Notes: generated from the sequence alone by a model not told the origin. DNA of 10,226 bases from Mycoplasmatota bacterium (GCA_030641535.1 DAOWHG010000048.1:1-10226); one strand, 5' to 3'; shown: positions 1 through 7,114, counted from the stretch's first letter. Made by a program: numbers and translations.

Positions 1-372
1 ATTTTACATAAAAATGATGTATATGTATTAGCTAGAAGTGGAATGGAAGATAGCGTTCATGATGTTGGAGTTGCAGTATATCAGTTAGACAATGCAACTA
101 GTGAAGTTTCTCCAACTACTAGAGAATTAAGCAATGAGTTATCGGGATATCTTGGGAATACATCTGTGATAAAAGTTTGTATTTTAGTAAGAGATAAATT
201 TGATGAAGACGAGCTTGAAGCGCTTAAATACGATTCTGCTATGCATAAAAACACTGTAGTAGTTGGTATTGAGAAAGCTACTAGTAAACTGATTTATAAT
301 TACTTTTTAAATGGAAAAGATCTTGATATATACTTAGGGAAATTGTTTCAAGTAGATTTAGTTCGAGAATAA
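1..372 (+). CDS. 3' end of an unidentified protein (5' truncated by window edge)
   Basis: An open frame runs from base 1 with no upstream stop to TAA at 370-372, giving at least 123 C-terminal residues. The ATG at 43 is in frame but has no ribosome-binding site before it (the bases read tagaagtgga), and the frame stays open upstream, so it is probably internal and the true start lies outside the window. The visible part is soluble and mixed alpha/beta, with two hydrophobic beta-like strands (VIKVCILVR and NTVVVGIEKA) and no membrane segment. I do not recognise the family. The next gene starts 24 bases downstream, so it is probably the first visible member of the transcript that carries the PQ-loop and GGDEF genes. 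Confidence 0.7.
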   Translation: MLHKNDVYVLARSGMEDSVHDVGVAVYQLDNATSEVSPTTRELSNELSGYLGNTSVIKVCILVRDKFDEDELEALKYDSAMHKNTVVVGIEKATSKLIYNYFLNGKDLDIYLGKLFQVDLVRE

Positions 373-396
373 TAAATATTTAACAAGGAGACACAT

Positions 397-657
397 ATGA
401 GCATATTTGAAGTTGGAATGTTGGTTTGTTTTGGATTTGCATGGCCAACAGCTATTCATAAGAGTATTAAAAGCAAAAGTATTGAAGGGAAAAGTTTATT
501 GTTTATCTATGTGATTATGATAGGATACATTTTTGGTATTTTTCATAAATTTACTAATAGTTTAGATTTTGTTGTTGTTTTATATATGATAAATTTAGTA
601 ATGGTGTTTACTGATTTGTTACTTTACTATAGGAATAAAAATTTAGTAATTAAGTAA
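397..657 (+). CDS. Small PQ-loop / SemiSWEET-like membrane protein
   Basis: This 86-residue protein is almost entirely membrane: helices at about 4-21, 33-52 and 57-77 with a short basic tail. Helix 1 carries a Trp-Pro pair (W16-P17) followed by a Lys/Ser-rich loop (KSIKSKSIEGKS, residues 22-33). That is the usual arrangement of a PQ-loop repeat, in which the first helix is kinked by proline and followed by a K-S-x-x-G-x-S turn. One three-helix repeat is the size of bacterial SemiSWEETs, which work as homodimers and move small sugars, but the substrate cannot be read from sequence. An AAGGAG ribosome-binding site (385-390) precedes the ATG by 6 bases. The stop is 13 bases before the GGDEF gene, so the two are probably co-transcribed. 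Family fairly sure; transport role inferred. Confidence 0.75.
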   Translation: MSIFEVGMLVCFGFAWPTAIHKSIKSKSIEGKSLLFIYVIMIGYIFGIFHKFTNSLDFVVVLYMINLVMVFTDLLLYYRNKNLVIK

Positions 658-670
658 AGGAGGTAAAATT

Positions 671-1819
671 ATGTCGGTTGAAAAATTTGTAATGTTTGAT
701 ATCAATTTTTATGCAGCTTTCTTTTTGTTTACTATTTTAATTACTATTTATGCTAAAAAAGATGTGTATAGTTATTCAAGTAAAATGTTCAAATTTATTA
801 TTATAACTAATATAATTCTTCTTTTGTTTGAGGGTGTTACATTTTTATATAATGGTATAAATACTGAATTTGCATGGTATGTGAATTATATATTTAATGG
901 AGTAGTATTTCTTTTAACTCCATTAGTAGGTAGCTTTTGGGCAAGCTATATAGATCATAAAATCTTTAATTCAAAAGATAGAATTAAGAAGAGACTGTAT
1001 TATTTGCAGCCATTTATTATTGGAGTAATTTTATCAATATTTAATATTTTTTATCCTGTTCTTTATAGTATAAGCGAGGTTAATGTATATAGTAGAGAAC
1101 CATTAATTTCAGTTAATATAGCTACAATGTATATACTTCTTTTCTACATTTTCTATTTAGTAATTAGAAACAGAAAGTTACTTGAGAGAAATGTATTTTA
1201 TGGGGTTGTAATGTTTATGGTGTTCCCAGCAATTGGCGGAGCAATTCAAATGATTTTTTACGGAGTGTCATCTTTATATTCTTTGATGGCTTTAGGAGTA
1301 GTTGTAACGTACATATTTTTGGAAACAGTAGGTTCATCTAAAGATTATTTGACAAATCTATTTACGAGAATTAAGTCTGATGAATATATTAAGAATATGA
1401 TGGATAGGAATTTAGAATTTTATGTAATAATGATAGACTTAGATAATTTCAAGAAGTTAAATGATAAGTATGGGCATTCTTCAGGGGATAGTGTATTAAA
1501 GAGTTTTGGTATTGTCTTGCAAAATGTGTTTACAGAAAATGCACTTGTTTCAAGATTTGGGGGAGATGAATTTTTAATAATCGTTTCCGAAGTTGAGGAA
1601 GAAGAATTATTAGAGTACAAAAAATTAATAGATGAAGAGTTAACAAAAAAAGAATACCGAAATAAGTTATTAAAAGATATTGGATTTAGTTTTGGATATT
1701 CTTCATATAAATTAGATGACGAAAAAACAATGGATCAATTAATTGTAGAAGCAGATGACTTTATGTATAAAGACAAAGCTATAAATAAAAATTATAAACG
1801 CAGAAAGAATGATAGATAA
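671..1819 (+). CDS. Membrane-bound diguanylate cyclase (7 TM + GGDEF)
   Basis: The 382-residue protein has about seven hydrophobic helices (roughly 12-27, 42-60, 70-92, 112-132, 148-165, 175-196, 200-219), a short linker, and a C-terminal GGDEF domain from about residue 225. The catalytic core looks intact: metal and nucleotide residues in IDLDNFKKLND (D256, N264), GHSSGD (D273) and an exact GGDEF signature at 297-301. It should therefore condense two GTP into cyclic di-GMP at the membrane, with the helical half acting as sensor or anchor. The product-inhibition I-site (RxxD, five residues before GGDEF) is absent; that position reads TENA. The usual DxLTGLxNR entry motif is degenerate (DYLTNLFTR, 225-233). 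No EAL or HD-GYP domain is attached. AAAGGAGG (656-663) overlaps the stop of the PQ-loop gene and sets the start. A c-di-GMP riboswitch lies about 5.3 kb downstream. Confidence 0.93.
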   Translation: MSVEKFVMFDINFYAAFFLFTILITIYAKKDVYSYSSKMFKFIIITNIILLLFEGVTFLYNGINTEFAWYVNYIFNGVVFLLTPLVGSFWASYIDHKIFNSKDRIKKRLYYLQPFIIGVILSIFNIFYPVLYSISEVNVYSREPLISVNIATMYILLFYIFYLVIRNRKLLERNVFYGVVMFMVFPAIGGAIQMIFYGVSSLYSLMALGVVVTYIFLETVGSSKDYLTNLFTRIKSDEYIKNMMDRNLEFYVIMIDLDNFKKLNDKYGHSSGDSVLKSFGIVLQNVFTENALVSRFGGDEFLIIVSEVEEEELLEYKKLIDEELTKKEYRNKLLKDIGFSFGYSSYKLDDEKTMDQLIVEADDFMYKDKAINKNYKRRKNDR

Positions 1820-1839
1820 TTATCCATCATTCTTTTTTA
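1804..1839 (+). terminator. Intrinsic terminator after the GGDEF gene
   Basis: AAAGAATGAT (1804-1813) pairs with ATCATTCTTT (1826-1835). The stem continues through GATAA/TTATC after one A-C mismatch, and a run of T follows (1833-1838). The 5' arm covers the last codons and stop of the cyclase gene. It separates the cyclase transcript from the DUF445 gene. Confidence 0.88.
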
Positions 1840-1852
1840 TTTGCCTTGAATA

Positions 1853-1861
1853 TGGTATAAT
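1853..1861 (+). promoter_or_regulatory. Extended -10 promoter for the DUF445/DUF2785 pair
   Basis: TGGTATAAT is a perfect extended -10 (TGn + TATAAT, hexamer at 1856-1861). The -35 region falls in the T-tract of the preceding terminator and has no clear TTGACA match, as is common with extended -10 sites. Transcription would start near 1868, and AAGGAG (1875-1880) precedes the ATG at 1888. Confidence 0.7.
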
Positions 1862-1887
1862 TAGATTGCATATTAAGGAGTGATTAC

Positions 1888-2484
1888 ATGGAAATAGTTA
1901 GATTTTTTTTAATGGTTTTAATAGGAGGGTTAATTGGTTGGTTAACTAATAAAGTTGCAATCAAAATGCTTTTTAGACCGGTAAATCCAGTAAGAATTTT
2001 ATTTTTTAAATTCCAAGGTGTTTTTCCTAAAAGAAAAGACATAATGGCTATATCACTAGCTGACACAATTGAAAAAGAATTGTTATCAAAAGAAGTTATT
2101 TTAGATAAAATTTTAAATGAAGATAATTTAGAACAAATTAAGAAAGATATAATGGAATCATTACTAATTAATCTTTCAGAGAAGATTCCATCAATGGTGA
2201 GAATGTTTTTGGGAAGTAATGTTGATCAAATGTTAAAAGACTTTTTTGAAAAAGAGGGAGATAGTCTATTTAATGATTTGATTGAAAAGTTCAAGGATAT
2301 TGGACTTGAAAATTTAAATATTAGAGAGATTGTTATCGAGAGAATAAATGATCTAGATTTTATTGAATTTGAGAAAATCATCTTTGGTCTTATGAATAGA
2401 GAGTTAAAACATATTGAAATTATTGGATTAATATTAGGATCGCTAATTGGAATCGTACAATACATAATTACTATATTCTTATAA
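1888..2484 (+). CDS. Short DUF445 family membrane protein (YheB-like)
   Basis: This 198-residue protein opens with a membrane helix (about 4-20) running into GWLTNKVAIKMLFRP and then GVFPKRKD, the N-terminal signature of the DUF445 family (Bacillus YheB type). The middle is a charged, amphipathic helical region (about 50-170), and a second membrane helix closes the protein (about 176-197). Both ends are therefore membrane-anchored, with a soluble coil between. As I recall, YheB itself is nearly twice as long, so this is a compact form; the sequence is open and undamaged, so it is not a broken copy. The biochemical role of the family is unknown to me. An extended -10 promoter and AAGGAG support this start. 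The next gene begins about 13 bases after the stop, making a two-gene operon. Confidence 0.88.
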   Translation: MEIVRFFLMVLIGGLIGWLTNKVAIKMLFRPVNPVRILFFKFQGVFPKRKDIMAISLADTIEKELLSKEVILDKILNEDNLEQIKKDIMESLLINLSEKIPSMVRMFLGSNVDQMLKDFFEKEGDSLFNDLIEKFKDIGLENLNIREIVIERINDLDFIEFEKIIFGLMNRELKHIEIIGLILGSLIGIVQYIITIFL

Positions 2485-2497
2485 AGAGGTGAAGGAA

Positions 2498-3334
2498 ATG
2501 AATAAAGAATTTATCGAAACTTTGAAAAGAATTAAGGAAAATAAGTATGATTTCACAAATATAATCGATAAATACGCGCTAACTAAAACTTTAATTGAAA
2601 ATATTGGGGATCAAGACTCTTTTATTAGAGACTTACTTATTTGTCCTATTTTAGCAAATTTATTTTACTATGATCACCTAACTAAAGAAGAAATTACTGA
2701 GTTCACTAAAACTTTAATTGGTGAAAAAGGTATGATGTTTGATATTCCGAATTACTACGAGTTAAGTGTCTTAACAAGATCATTTAGTTTACTTGCAATT
2801 GTAATTATTATTTACAGATATCGTAGTGACAAAGTATTATCTAAGGATTTGTTCACAGAGCTATACAACCAGTTTATGGACTATTTCCGAAATGAAACAG
2901 ATTTTAGAGGTTATATCGATGACATTGGTTGGCTTCATAGTGTTGCCCATAGTGCTGATGTTTTTAAACAACTATTTAAATGTGAGGATTTAGTGGAAAC
3001 TGAATTCAAAGCGATGTTTGAAGTTATAAGAGAGCGATTTATGATTAATACTTATGTCTTTATGAGTGATGAAGATGAAAGAATGGTAAGTGCTCTTCAT
3101 GAAGCTTTTAAAAGAGATGTATTATCTGAAGAGTATATACTTGATTGGATAAATGGCTTTAGAAGTTTTGAAAAACTTGCTAAGTATCCAGAAGATTATA
3201 ATGTTGACATTAATATTCGTAATTTACTTAGATCACTTTACTTTAGATTAGTTGGAGATGAAAATTACAAAGTGATTTTAGATAAGTTAATTGAAGTACT
3301 TGACGAATTAAACACACATAAGAAAACTAAGTAA
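2498..3334 (+). CDS. DUF2785 domain protein
   Basis: The 278-residue soluble protein is mostly alpha-helical. It carries an RGY...GW.H..AH..D block (about residues 137-154) and DEDERM further on, which I recognise as the DUF2785 signature; the family has no firm biochemical role. I chose the ATG at 2498 over the in-frame GTG at 2489 because AGAGGTG (2485-2491) lies 6 bases before the ATG and itself overlaps the GTG, which would then have no ribosome-binding site. With the GTG the protein would be 281 residues. One internal hydrophobic helix (around 94-107) looks buried rather than membrane-spanning. It is co-transcribed with the DUF445 gene and followed by a strong terminator. Confidence 0.8.
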   Translation: MNKEFIETLKRIKENKYDFTNIIDKYALTKTLIENIGDQDSFIRDLLICPILANLFYYDHLTKEEITEFTKTLIGEKGMMFDIPNYYELSVLTRSFSLLAIVIIIYRYRSDKVLSKDLFTELYNQFMDYFRNETDFRGYIDDIGWLHSVAHSADVFKQLFKCEDLVETEFKAMFEVIRERFMINTYVFMSDEDERMVSALHEAFKRDVLSEEYILDWINGFRSFEKLAKYPEDYNVDINIRNLLRSLYFRLVGDENYKVILDKLIEVLDELNTHKKTK

Positions 3335-3343
3335 TATATATAT

Positions 3344-3382
3344 AAGATTGCATAAAAATACTATTTTATGTAATCTTTTTTT
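3344..3382 (+). terminator. Intrinsic terminator after the DUF2785 gene
   Basis: AAGATTGCATAAAA (3344-3357) pairs with TTTTATGTAATCTT (3364-3377), with one G-U pair in 14. The loop is 6 bases and T residues run to 3382. Confidence 0.9.
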
Positions 3383-3407
3383 AATGCTTATTTTTTTTGC
3401 GCAATAC

Positions 3408-3436
3408 TTTACTAAAATACCTTTTCAAGCTATAAT
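3408..3436 (+). promoter_or_regulatory. Promoter for the PHP phosphoesterase gene
   Basis: The -35 candidate is TTTACT (3408-3413) and the -10 is a perfect TATAAT (3431-3436), separated by 17 bases. Start would be near 3443, giving a short leader with AGAGGAG (3447-3453) before the ATG at 3461. Confidence 0.72.
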
Positions 3437-3460
3437 TTTATAGAGTAGAGGAGTGTTACT

Positions 3461-4288
3461 ATGAGAGCAGATTTACATATGCACACAAAATTATCAGATG
3501 GAATGTATAGTGCATTGCAAATTATTAAAAGAGCAAAAAAAAATGGAGTGGATATTATTTCTATTACTGATCATGATGTTTGTAGAAATGTTGAAGAGAA
3601 CTTAAAATATGCTGAGGAAATCGGAATTACATATCTTCCTGGTATTGAATTATCAACTATCCATAAAAACAAGCCTGTTCATTTGTTGGGATATTTTAGA
3701 GACGACTCATATCAATCTGAAGAGATGTTAAATTATTATATTTTCATTAGAGAAGGAAGAGAAAAAAGAGCTGTTAAGTTTATTGAAAATTTAAAGAAAT
3801 ACAATAATATTGAAATTACTTATGAAGAAGTATCTTCATATTCTACAGGTATTATTGCAAGACCACATATTGCACTTGCAATTGTTAATAATTATCCAGA
3901 ATATAGCTTAGATAAGATTTACACAGATATTATTGGAGATAGCAGTAAAGCTTATGTGCCTAGTTGCGAGATAGGTGTAAAAGCAGGTATTGAATTACTT
4001 AGAAGAAATAATTGTTTAGTTGTCTTAGCTCATCCAACATTGCTTAAAGACCATATAAAAGATTTTGTTTTGAGTCAAGAATATGATGGGTTTGAAGGTA
4101 TCTACATTAGAAATAAAGAGAATGATGAAGAGTTATATAGAGCTTTAGCAAAAGAAAGAAATATGATAATAACTGCTGGTGGAGATTTCCATGGTACACC
4201 TGGAGATACTATTCACGCAGACATTGGCGAACTATATATTGAGGGTGAAGATTTAGATATATTTTTAAAGAAATTAGGGACAATTTAA
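3461..4288 (+). CDS. PHP-domain metal-dependent phosphoesterase (RNase AM/YciV-like)
   Basis: The 275-residue protein is a complete, free-standing PHP domain. The whole metal-ligand set is visible in order: DLHMHT (H6, H8), D13, TDHD (H38), PGIEL (E63), H74 in VHLLGY, RPH (H136), LAHP (H191) and GGDFHG (D242, H244). These bind a trinuclear metal centre that hydrolyses phosphodiester or phosphomonoester bonds. Length and layout fit the YciV/TrpH group, whose E. coli member (RNase AM) trims RNA 5' ends and also acts on 3',5'-bisphosphonucleotides. The substrate here is not proven. There is no signal peptide, so it is cytoplasmic. It has its own promoter and is preceded by a terminator, so it is likely monocistronic; I see no strong terminator after it, so read-through into the next gene is possible. 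Confidence 0.9.
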   Translation: MRADLHMHTKLSDGMYSALQIIKRAKKNGVDIISITDHDVCRNVEENLKYAEEIGITYLPGIELSTIHKNKPVHLLGYFRDDSYQSEEMLNYYIFIREGREKRAVKFIENLKKYNNIEITYEEVSSYSTGIIARPHIALAIVNNYPEYSLDKIYTDIIGDSSKAYVPSCEIGVKAGIELLRRNNCLVVLAHPTLLKDHIKDFVLSQEYDGFEGIYIRNKENDEELYRALAKERNMIITAGGDFHGTPGDTIHADIGELYIEGEDLDIFLKKLGTI

Positions 4289-4346
4289 TTAGTTATTTCA
4301 TAATAAATTATTAATCATATCTGTTTAATAATATTGAAATTAGTAG

Positions 4347-4352
4347 TATAAT
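4347..4352 (+). promoter_or_regulatory. -10 element upstream of the small unknown gene
   Basis: TATAAT at 4347-4352 lies 28 bases before the ATG at 4381. The best-spaced -35 is a weak TTTAAT (4324-4329, 17-base spacer). GAGGAG (4366-4371) is the ribosome-binding site. Strength is uncertain because the -35 is poor. Confidence 0.5.
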
Positions 4353-4380
4353 ATATGAGTACAGTGAGGAGCTGGTTGTT

Positions 4381-4731
4381 ATGAAAAGCAGAAGAGTTGT
4401 TGGTGAATTAAGATACAAAGATAGAGGAAAAGTTACTTACACTATAATTCAAGGATTTGACAATGAAGAAGACTATTTAGAATTGAGATATTCGGATAAC
4501 GAAAAAACATTTAGTTGGGATTATCATTTTAAAGCAGATGGTAAATCAGCACTTATTCATATCCAAGATGTTTCTTATGAAGAACTTAAAGCAGGTTTTG
4601 TTGATTTTATTCATCGTGATGGATATTATTTACATAAACATGAGTATAAATTATTAAAAGAATCAATAGTAATTTTCGTAAGTCATAAGAAGTATATTTG
4701 GGATCTTTGTAAGCAAAGCGGAATTTGTTAA
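4381..4731 (+). CDS. Small protein of unknown function
   Basis: The 116-residue soluble protein has no signal peptide or membrane helix and I do not recognise its family. The first 65 residues look like alternating beta strands (GELRYKDR, KVTYTIIQGF, YLELRY, TFSWDYHF, SALIHIQDV). They are followed by a helix and an aromatic, His-rich segment (HRDGYYLHKHEYKLL, about 85-99) and a C-terminal strand and helix ending in two cysteines (about C110 and C116). That pattern suits a small beta-sandwich or binding domain, but no catalytic motif stands out. GAGGAG precedes the ATG by 9 bases. Only 4 bases separate its stop from the next start, so its expression is tied to the Mpv17-like membrane protein. 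Confidence 0.8.
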   Translation: MKSRRVVGELRYKDRGKVTYTIIQGFDNEEDYLELRYSDNEKTFSWDYHFKADGKSALIHIQDVSYEELKAGFVDFIHRDGYYLHKHEYKLLKESIVIFVSHKKYIWDLCKQSGIC

Positions 4732-4735
4732 TTAA

Positions 4736-5368
4736 ATGAAAAAAGACTATCTAATATCAATATTAGTATTTTTTGTTACTGGATTACTAATATTTATCGT
4801 TACAAGAGATTTCTTTTTAACTTTTGCTGGGAATATTCCTTTATTAGCTGGGTTCGTTAAATTTTTTGTTCTTGCTACAATAGGAGATTTTATTGGTCTT
4901 AGAATTAAAAATGGTGAATGGGGAAAACCTAATTATTTATTAATTAAGGCTATTGTTTGGGGATTAATAGGTGTTGTTATTGTTTTAATGTTTGGGATTT
5001 TCTCAAGTGGAGTAGAACATCTGCAAAGTGAGAATATATTACCTTTTGAAGGAAGTACTTTCGCTTTTGCGTTATTTACTTCAATATTAATGAATTTTAC
5101 ATTTGCTCCTACAATGATGGCATTTCATAGAATTACAGATACATATTTAAATCTAAAGGTTACAAATAAAAACACAAATTTAAAAGATGCTGTAGATGAA
5201 ATAAAATGGAATCAATTCTTTAGTTTCATAGTATTAAAAACAATTCCGTTATTTTGGATTCCTGCACATACGATCACATTCTTACTTCCGAGTGAATATC
5301 GAATAATTTTTGCAGCAGTTTTAGGAATATTACTAGGATTAATTTTAGGTTTATTCAAAAATAAATAA
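4736..5368 (+). CDS. Mpv17/PMP22-like integral membrane protein
   Basis: The 210-residue protein has about five membrane helices (roughly 5-22, 36-55, 68-90, 108-126 and 162-205, the last region probably two). NFTFAP (120-125) followed by FWIPAHTITFLLP and YR (173-189) resembles the family signature W-x-P...F..P...R of Mpv17/PMP22 proteins, which are best known from eukaryotic organelles but also occur in Firmicutes. They are thought to form channels or pores; nothing here gives a substrate. No proper ribosome-binding site lies before the ATG: the 22 bases upstream read AT-rich sequence over the end of the previous gene, and the gap is 4 bases, so translation is probably coupled to that gene. 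A hairpin terminator follows directly. The gene call is firm; the family call is moderate. Confidence 0.75.
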   Translation: MKKDYLISILVFFVTGLLIFIVTRDFFLTFAGNIPLLAGFVKFFVLATIGDFIGLRIKNGEWGKPNYLLIKAIVWGLIGVVIVLMFGIFSSGVEHLQSENILPFEGSTFAFALFTSILMNFTFAPTMMAFHRITDTYLNLKVTNKNTNLKDAVDEIKWNQFFSFIVLKTIPLFWIPAHTITFLLPSEYRIIFAAVLGILLGLILGLFKNK

Positions 5369-5370
5369 TT

Positions 5371-5398
5371 AAATACTCTATTATTAGAGTATTTTTTT
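5371..5398 (+). terminator. Intrinsic terminator after the Mpv17-like gene
   Basis: AAATACTCTA (5371-5380) pairs perfectly with TAGAGTATTT (5385-5394) around a TTAT loop. T residues continue to 5398. Confidence 0.93.
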
Positions 5399-5404
5399 AT
5401 TCAA

Positions 5405-5413
5405 TGATATAAT
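5405..5413 (+). promoter_or_regulatory. Possible extended -10 upstream of pcp
   Basis: TGATATAAT is an extended -10 match (hexamer 5408-5413), with the -35 region lying in the preceding terminator. It sits only 17 bases before the ATG, so the predicted start (about 5420) would fall on the GAGGTG ribosome-binding site (5420-5425). Either the transcript has a very short leader or another promoter is used. Confidence 0.4.
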
Positions 5414-5430
5414 AATAGTGAGGTGATACT

Positions 5431-6027
5431 ATGAATATACTCATTACAGGGTTTGAAGCCTTCTTAGAAAATGAAGAAAATCCTACACAAGAAATAATTA
5501 GGTTGCTTCCAAAAAGCATATATGGAAATACAATTACAGGAGTAGAATTACCTGTAATTTATGATGAATGCTTTGACAAATTACTACCGATAATTGAAGA
5601 GAAGAAACCTGACTATATTATTAGTTTGGGCTTAGCTGCGGGAAGAAAAGCAATAAGTCTTGAAAGAGTTGCTATTAATATTAGTGATTCAAGACATAAA
5701 GATAATAATGGGAATGTGCTTCAAGACGAAGTGATAATTGAGAATGGTAAAAATGCATACTTTTCAACACTACCTTTAAGAAAAATGGTGGATAATATTA
5801 GTGTTAAAAAGATACCTGTTGAGATATCTAATTCTGCAGGAACATACGTTTGTAATAATATTATGTATCATGTGTTACACTATATTGAAGTAAATAACTT
5901 ACCAATAAAAGCAGGATTTATTCATGTACCATTTATGAGTGAACAAATAAATGATAGTCAAGTAAACTCATTGCCTTTAGATGTAATATTAGAAGGAATT
6001 ATTGATGCTATCAAGGCCTGTCTATAG
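5431..6027 (+). CDS. pcp: Pyroglutamyl-peptidase I
   Basis: This cytoplasmic cysteine peptidase (family C15) removes N-terminal pyroglutamate (5-oxoproline) from peptides, releasing residues that block normal aminopeptidases. The 198-residue length is close to the usual 200-215. It begins with the family opener ILITGFEAF (3-11). The catalytic triad is visible: E78 in SLERVAIN, C141 in SAGTYVCNN and H165 in GFIHVPF. The GLAAGR turn (67-72) before the glutamate is also standard. GAGGTG at 5420-5425 sets the start. The hydrolase gene follows after 18 bases with its own ribosome-binding site and no terminator between, so the two are probably co-transcribed. Confidence 0.96.
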   Translation: MNILITGFEAFLENEENPTQEIIRLLPKSIYGNTITGVELPVIYDECFDKLLPIIEEKKPDYIISLGLAAGRKAISLERVAINISDSRHKDNNGNVLQDEVIIENGKNAYFSTLPLRKMVDNISVKKIPVEISNSAGTYVCNNIMYHVLHYIEVNNLPIKAGFIHVPFMSEQINDSQVNSLPLDVILEGIIDAIKACL

Positions 6028-6045
6028 GTAGAAAGAAGGGAAATT

Positions 6046-6993
6046 ATGGAAGTTAAGAGATTTAAGTTAAGAGGAAAAAAGGGGATTGAACTTAGTGTGT
6101 TTAAGATTGTTCCTGAGGGTGAAGCAAAGGGAGTAGTTCATATCTTACATGGTATGGGAGAACACAAAGAAAGATACTTACATTTTGCCAAGTATTTGGC
6201 AAAGAATTCGTATGCAGTTTACGCTCATGATGATCGTAAACATGGAGAGAGTGTTAGTGATCCTTCACAAGTTGGTATTTTTACAAAAGAAGATAAATGG
6301 GATGATATAATTGATGATTGCAAGTTTGTAAATCGTCAAATAAAAAAAGATTTCAATGATGTTCCAATAATTACTTTTGGGCATTCAATGGGAGCTATTA
6401 TTGCTCTTAAATTGATTTCTAAATATCCTAATACAACAACAATAGCAGTTATTATGGGGATACTGCCTCCAATTACTATGACAAGAGCGTTCGTTCCTTT
6501 ATTATTTGCTAATGTCTTAAGTCTATTTAATAAGAGTAATAAGCCAAGTCCTTTCATGGGCAAATTATTTAATGACCCTTTAATCAAGGGCTTTGAACCT
6601 AGTAGAACAAAATTTGATTGGCTTACTACTGATGAAAAAGTAGTGGATAAATATATTGAAGATCCACTTAGTGGATATAGTTATTCTCCTCGTTTTTATA
6701 AACAATTCATTAAAGGATTACTAGATATTAATAAATCAGATACTATTTTTGAAGGAAAAGGTATTCCATTATTATTTATCTCTGGTAAAGAAGATGCTGT
6801 TGGTGAATATGGAGATGGAGTTAGAAGAATGAGAGAGTTATATAGCGGACATGGATTCTTAGATTTATCTTTAAAAATAATTGATAATGCAAGACATGAA
6901 GTACTAAATGAAAAAGATAAAACCACTACTTATAAATTTATCATTGAGTGGATTCAGGAAAGTTTAGAAAAATTAGAAAAAGAGATGGAGTAG
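6046..6993 (+). CDS. Alpha/beta hydrolase, lysophospholipase / monoacylglycerol lipase type
   Basis: The 315-residue protein has the Hydrolase_4 (PldB/monoacylglycerol lipase) layout. HGMGEH (35-40) forms the oxyanion turn, HDDRKHGES (61-69) is the family's second signature, and GHSMG places the nucleophile at S114. D250 in SGKEDAVG and H284 in NARHEVL complete the triad. A hydrophobic, proline-rich insert (about 134-185) corresponds to the lid that covers the acyl pocket. It should cleave ester bonds of lysophospholipids or monoacylglycerols. There is no signal peptide, so it is cytoplasmic or peripheral to the membrane. AGAAGGG (6034-6040) precedes the ATG by 5 bases. It is the second gene after pcp. 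It is annotated by class only, because substrate cannot be told from sequence. Confidence 0.9.
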   Translation: MEVKRFKLRGKKGIELSVFKIVPEGEAKGVVHILHGMGEHKERYLHFAKYLAKNSYAVYAHDDRKHGESVSDPSQVGIFTKEDKWDDIIDDCKFVNRQIKKDFNDVPIITFGHSMGAIIALKLISKYPNTTTIAVIMGILPPITMTRAFVPLLFANVLSLFNKSNKPSPFMGKLFNDPLIKGFEPSRTKFDWLTTDEKVVDKYIEDPLSGYSYSPRFYKQFIKGLLDINKSDTIFEGKGIPLLFISGKEDAVGEYGDGVRRMRELYSGHGFLDLSLKIIDNARHEVLNEKDKTTTYKFIIEWIQESLEKLEKEME

Positions 6994-6994
6994 G

Positions 6995-7025
6995 TATCTA
7001 AAACGTGAAACAGTATTTTTAGATA
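6995..7025 (+). terminator. Weak hairpin just after the hydrolase gene
   Basis: TATCTAAAA (6995-7003) pairs with TTTTAGATA (7017-7025) around a 13-base loop, starting 2 bases after the stop codon. What follows (TTGTATTTATTGAG) is T-rich but not a clean T-run. It may end the pcp-hydrolase transcript, but it is far weaker than the other terminators in the window. Confidence 0.4.
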
Positions 7026-7066
7026 TTGTATTTATTGAGTTTTTGTTTCAAGGCTCATATATGAAC

Positions 7067-7095
7067 TTTATCGATTGGAACTTTGGTTTTATAAT
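7067..7095 (+). promoter_or_regulatory. Promoter of the riboswitch-mreB transcript
   Basis: A perfect TATAAT (7090-7095) has TTTATC (7067-7072) 17 bases upstream as a weak -35. Transcription would start near 7102, about 13 bases before the riboswitch P1 stem. That spacing is what a riboswitch leader needs. A 10-base palindrome (TCATATATGA, 7055-7064) lies just upstream of the -35. Confidence 0.65.
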
Positions 7096-7114
7096 GTAGT
7101 AACAAGTTGTATAA

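Noticed and set aside
2489..2497. GTG start giving a three-residue longer DUF2785 protein
   Set aside because: The GTG is part of the AGAGGTG ribosome-binding site that is correctly spaced for the ATG at 2498.
1863..3354. Repeated 10-mer AGATTGCATA (1863-1872 and 3345-3354)
   Set aside because: One copy is in a leader and the other inside a terminator stem; shared AT-rich words of this length are expected by chance in such a genome.
4289..4346. Terminator after the PHP gene
   Set aside because: The stretch is AT-rich with only imperfect short inverted repeats and no stem followed by a T-run.
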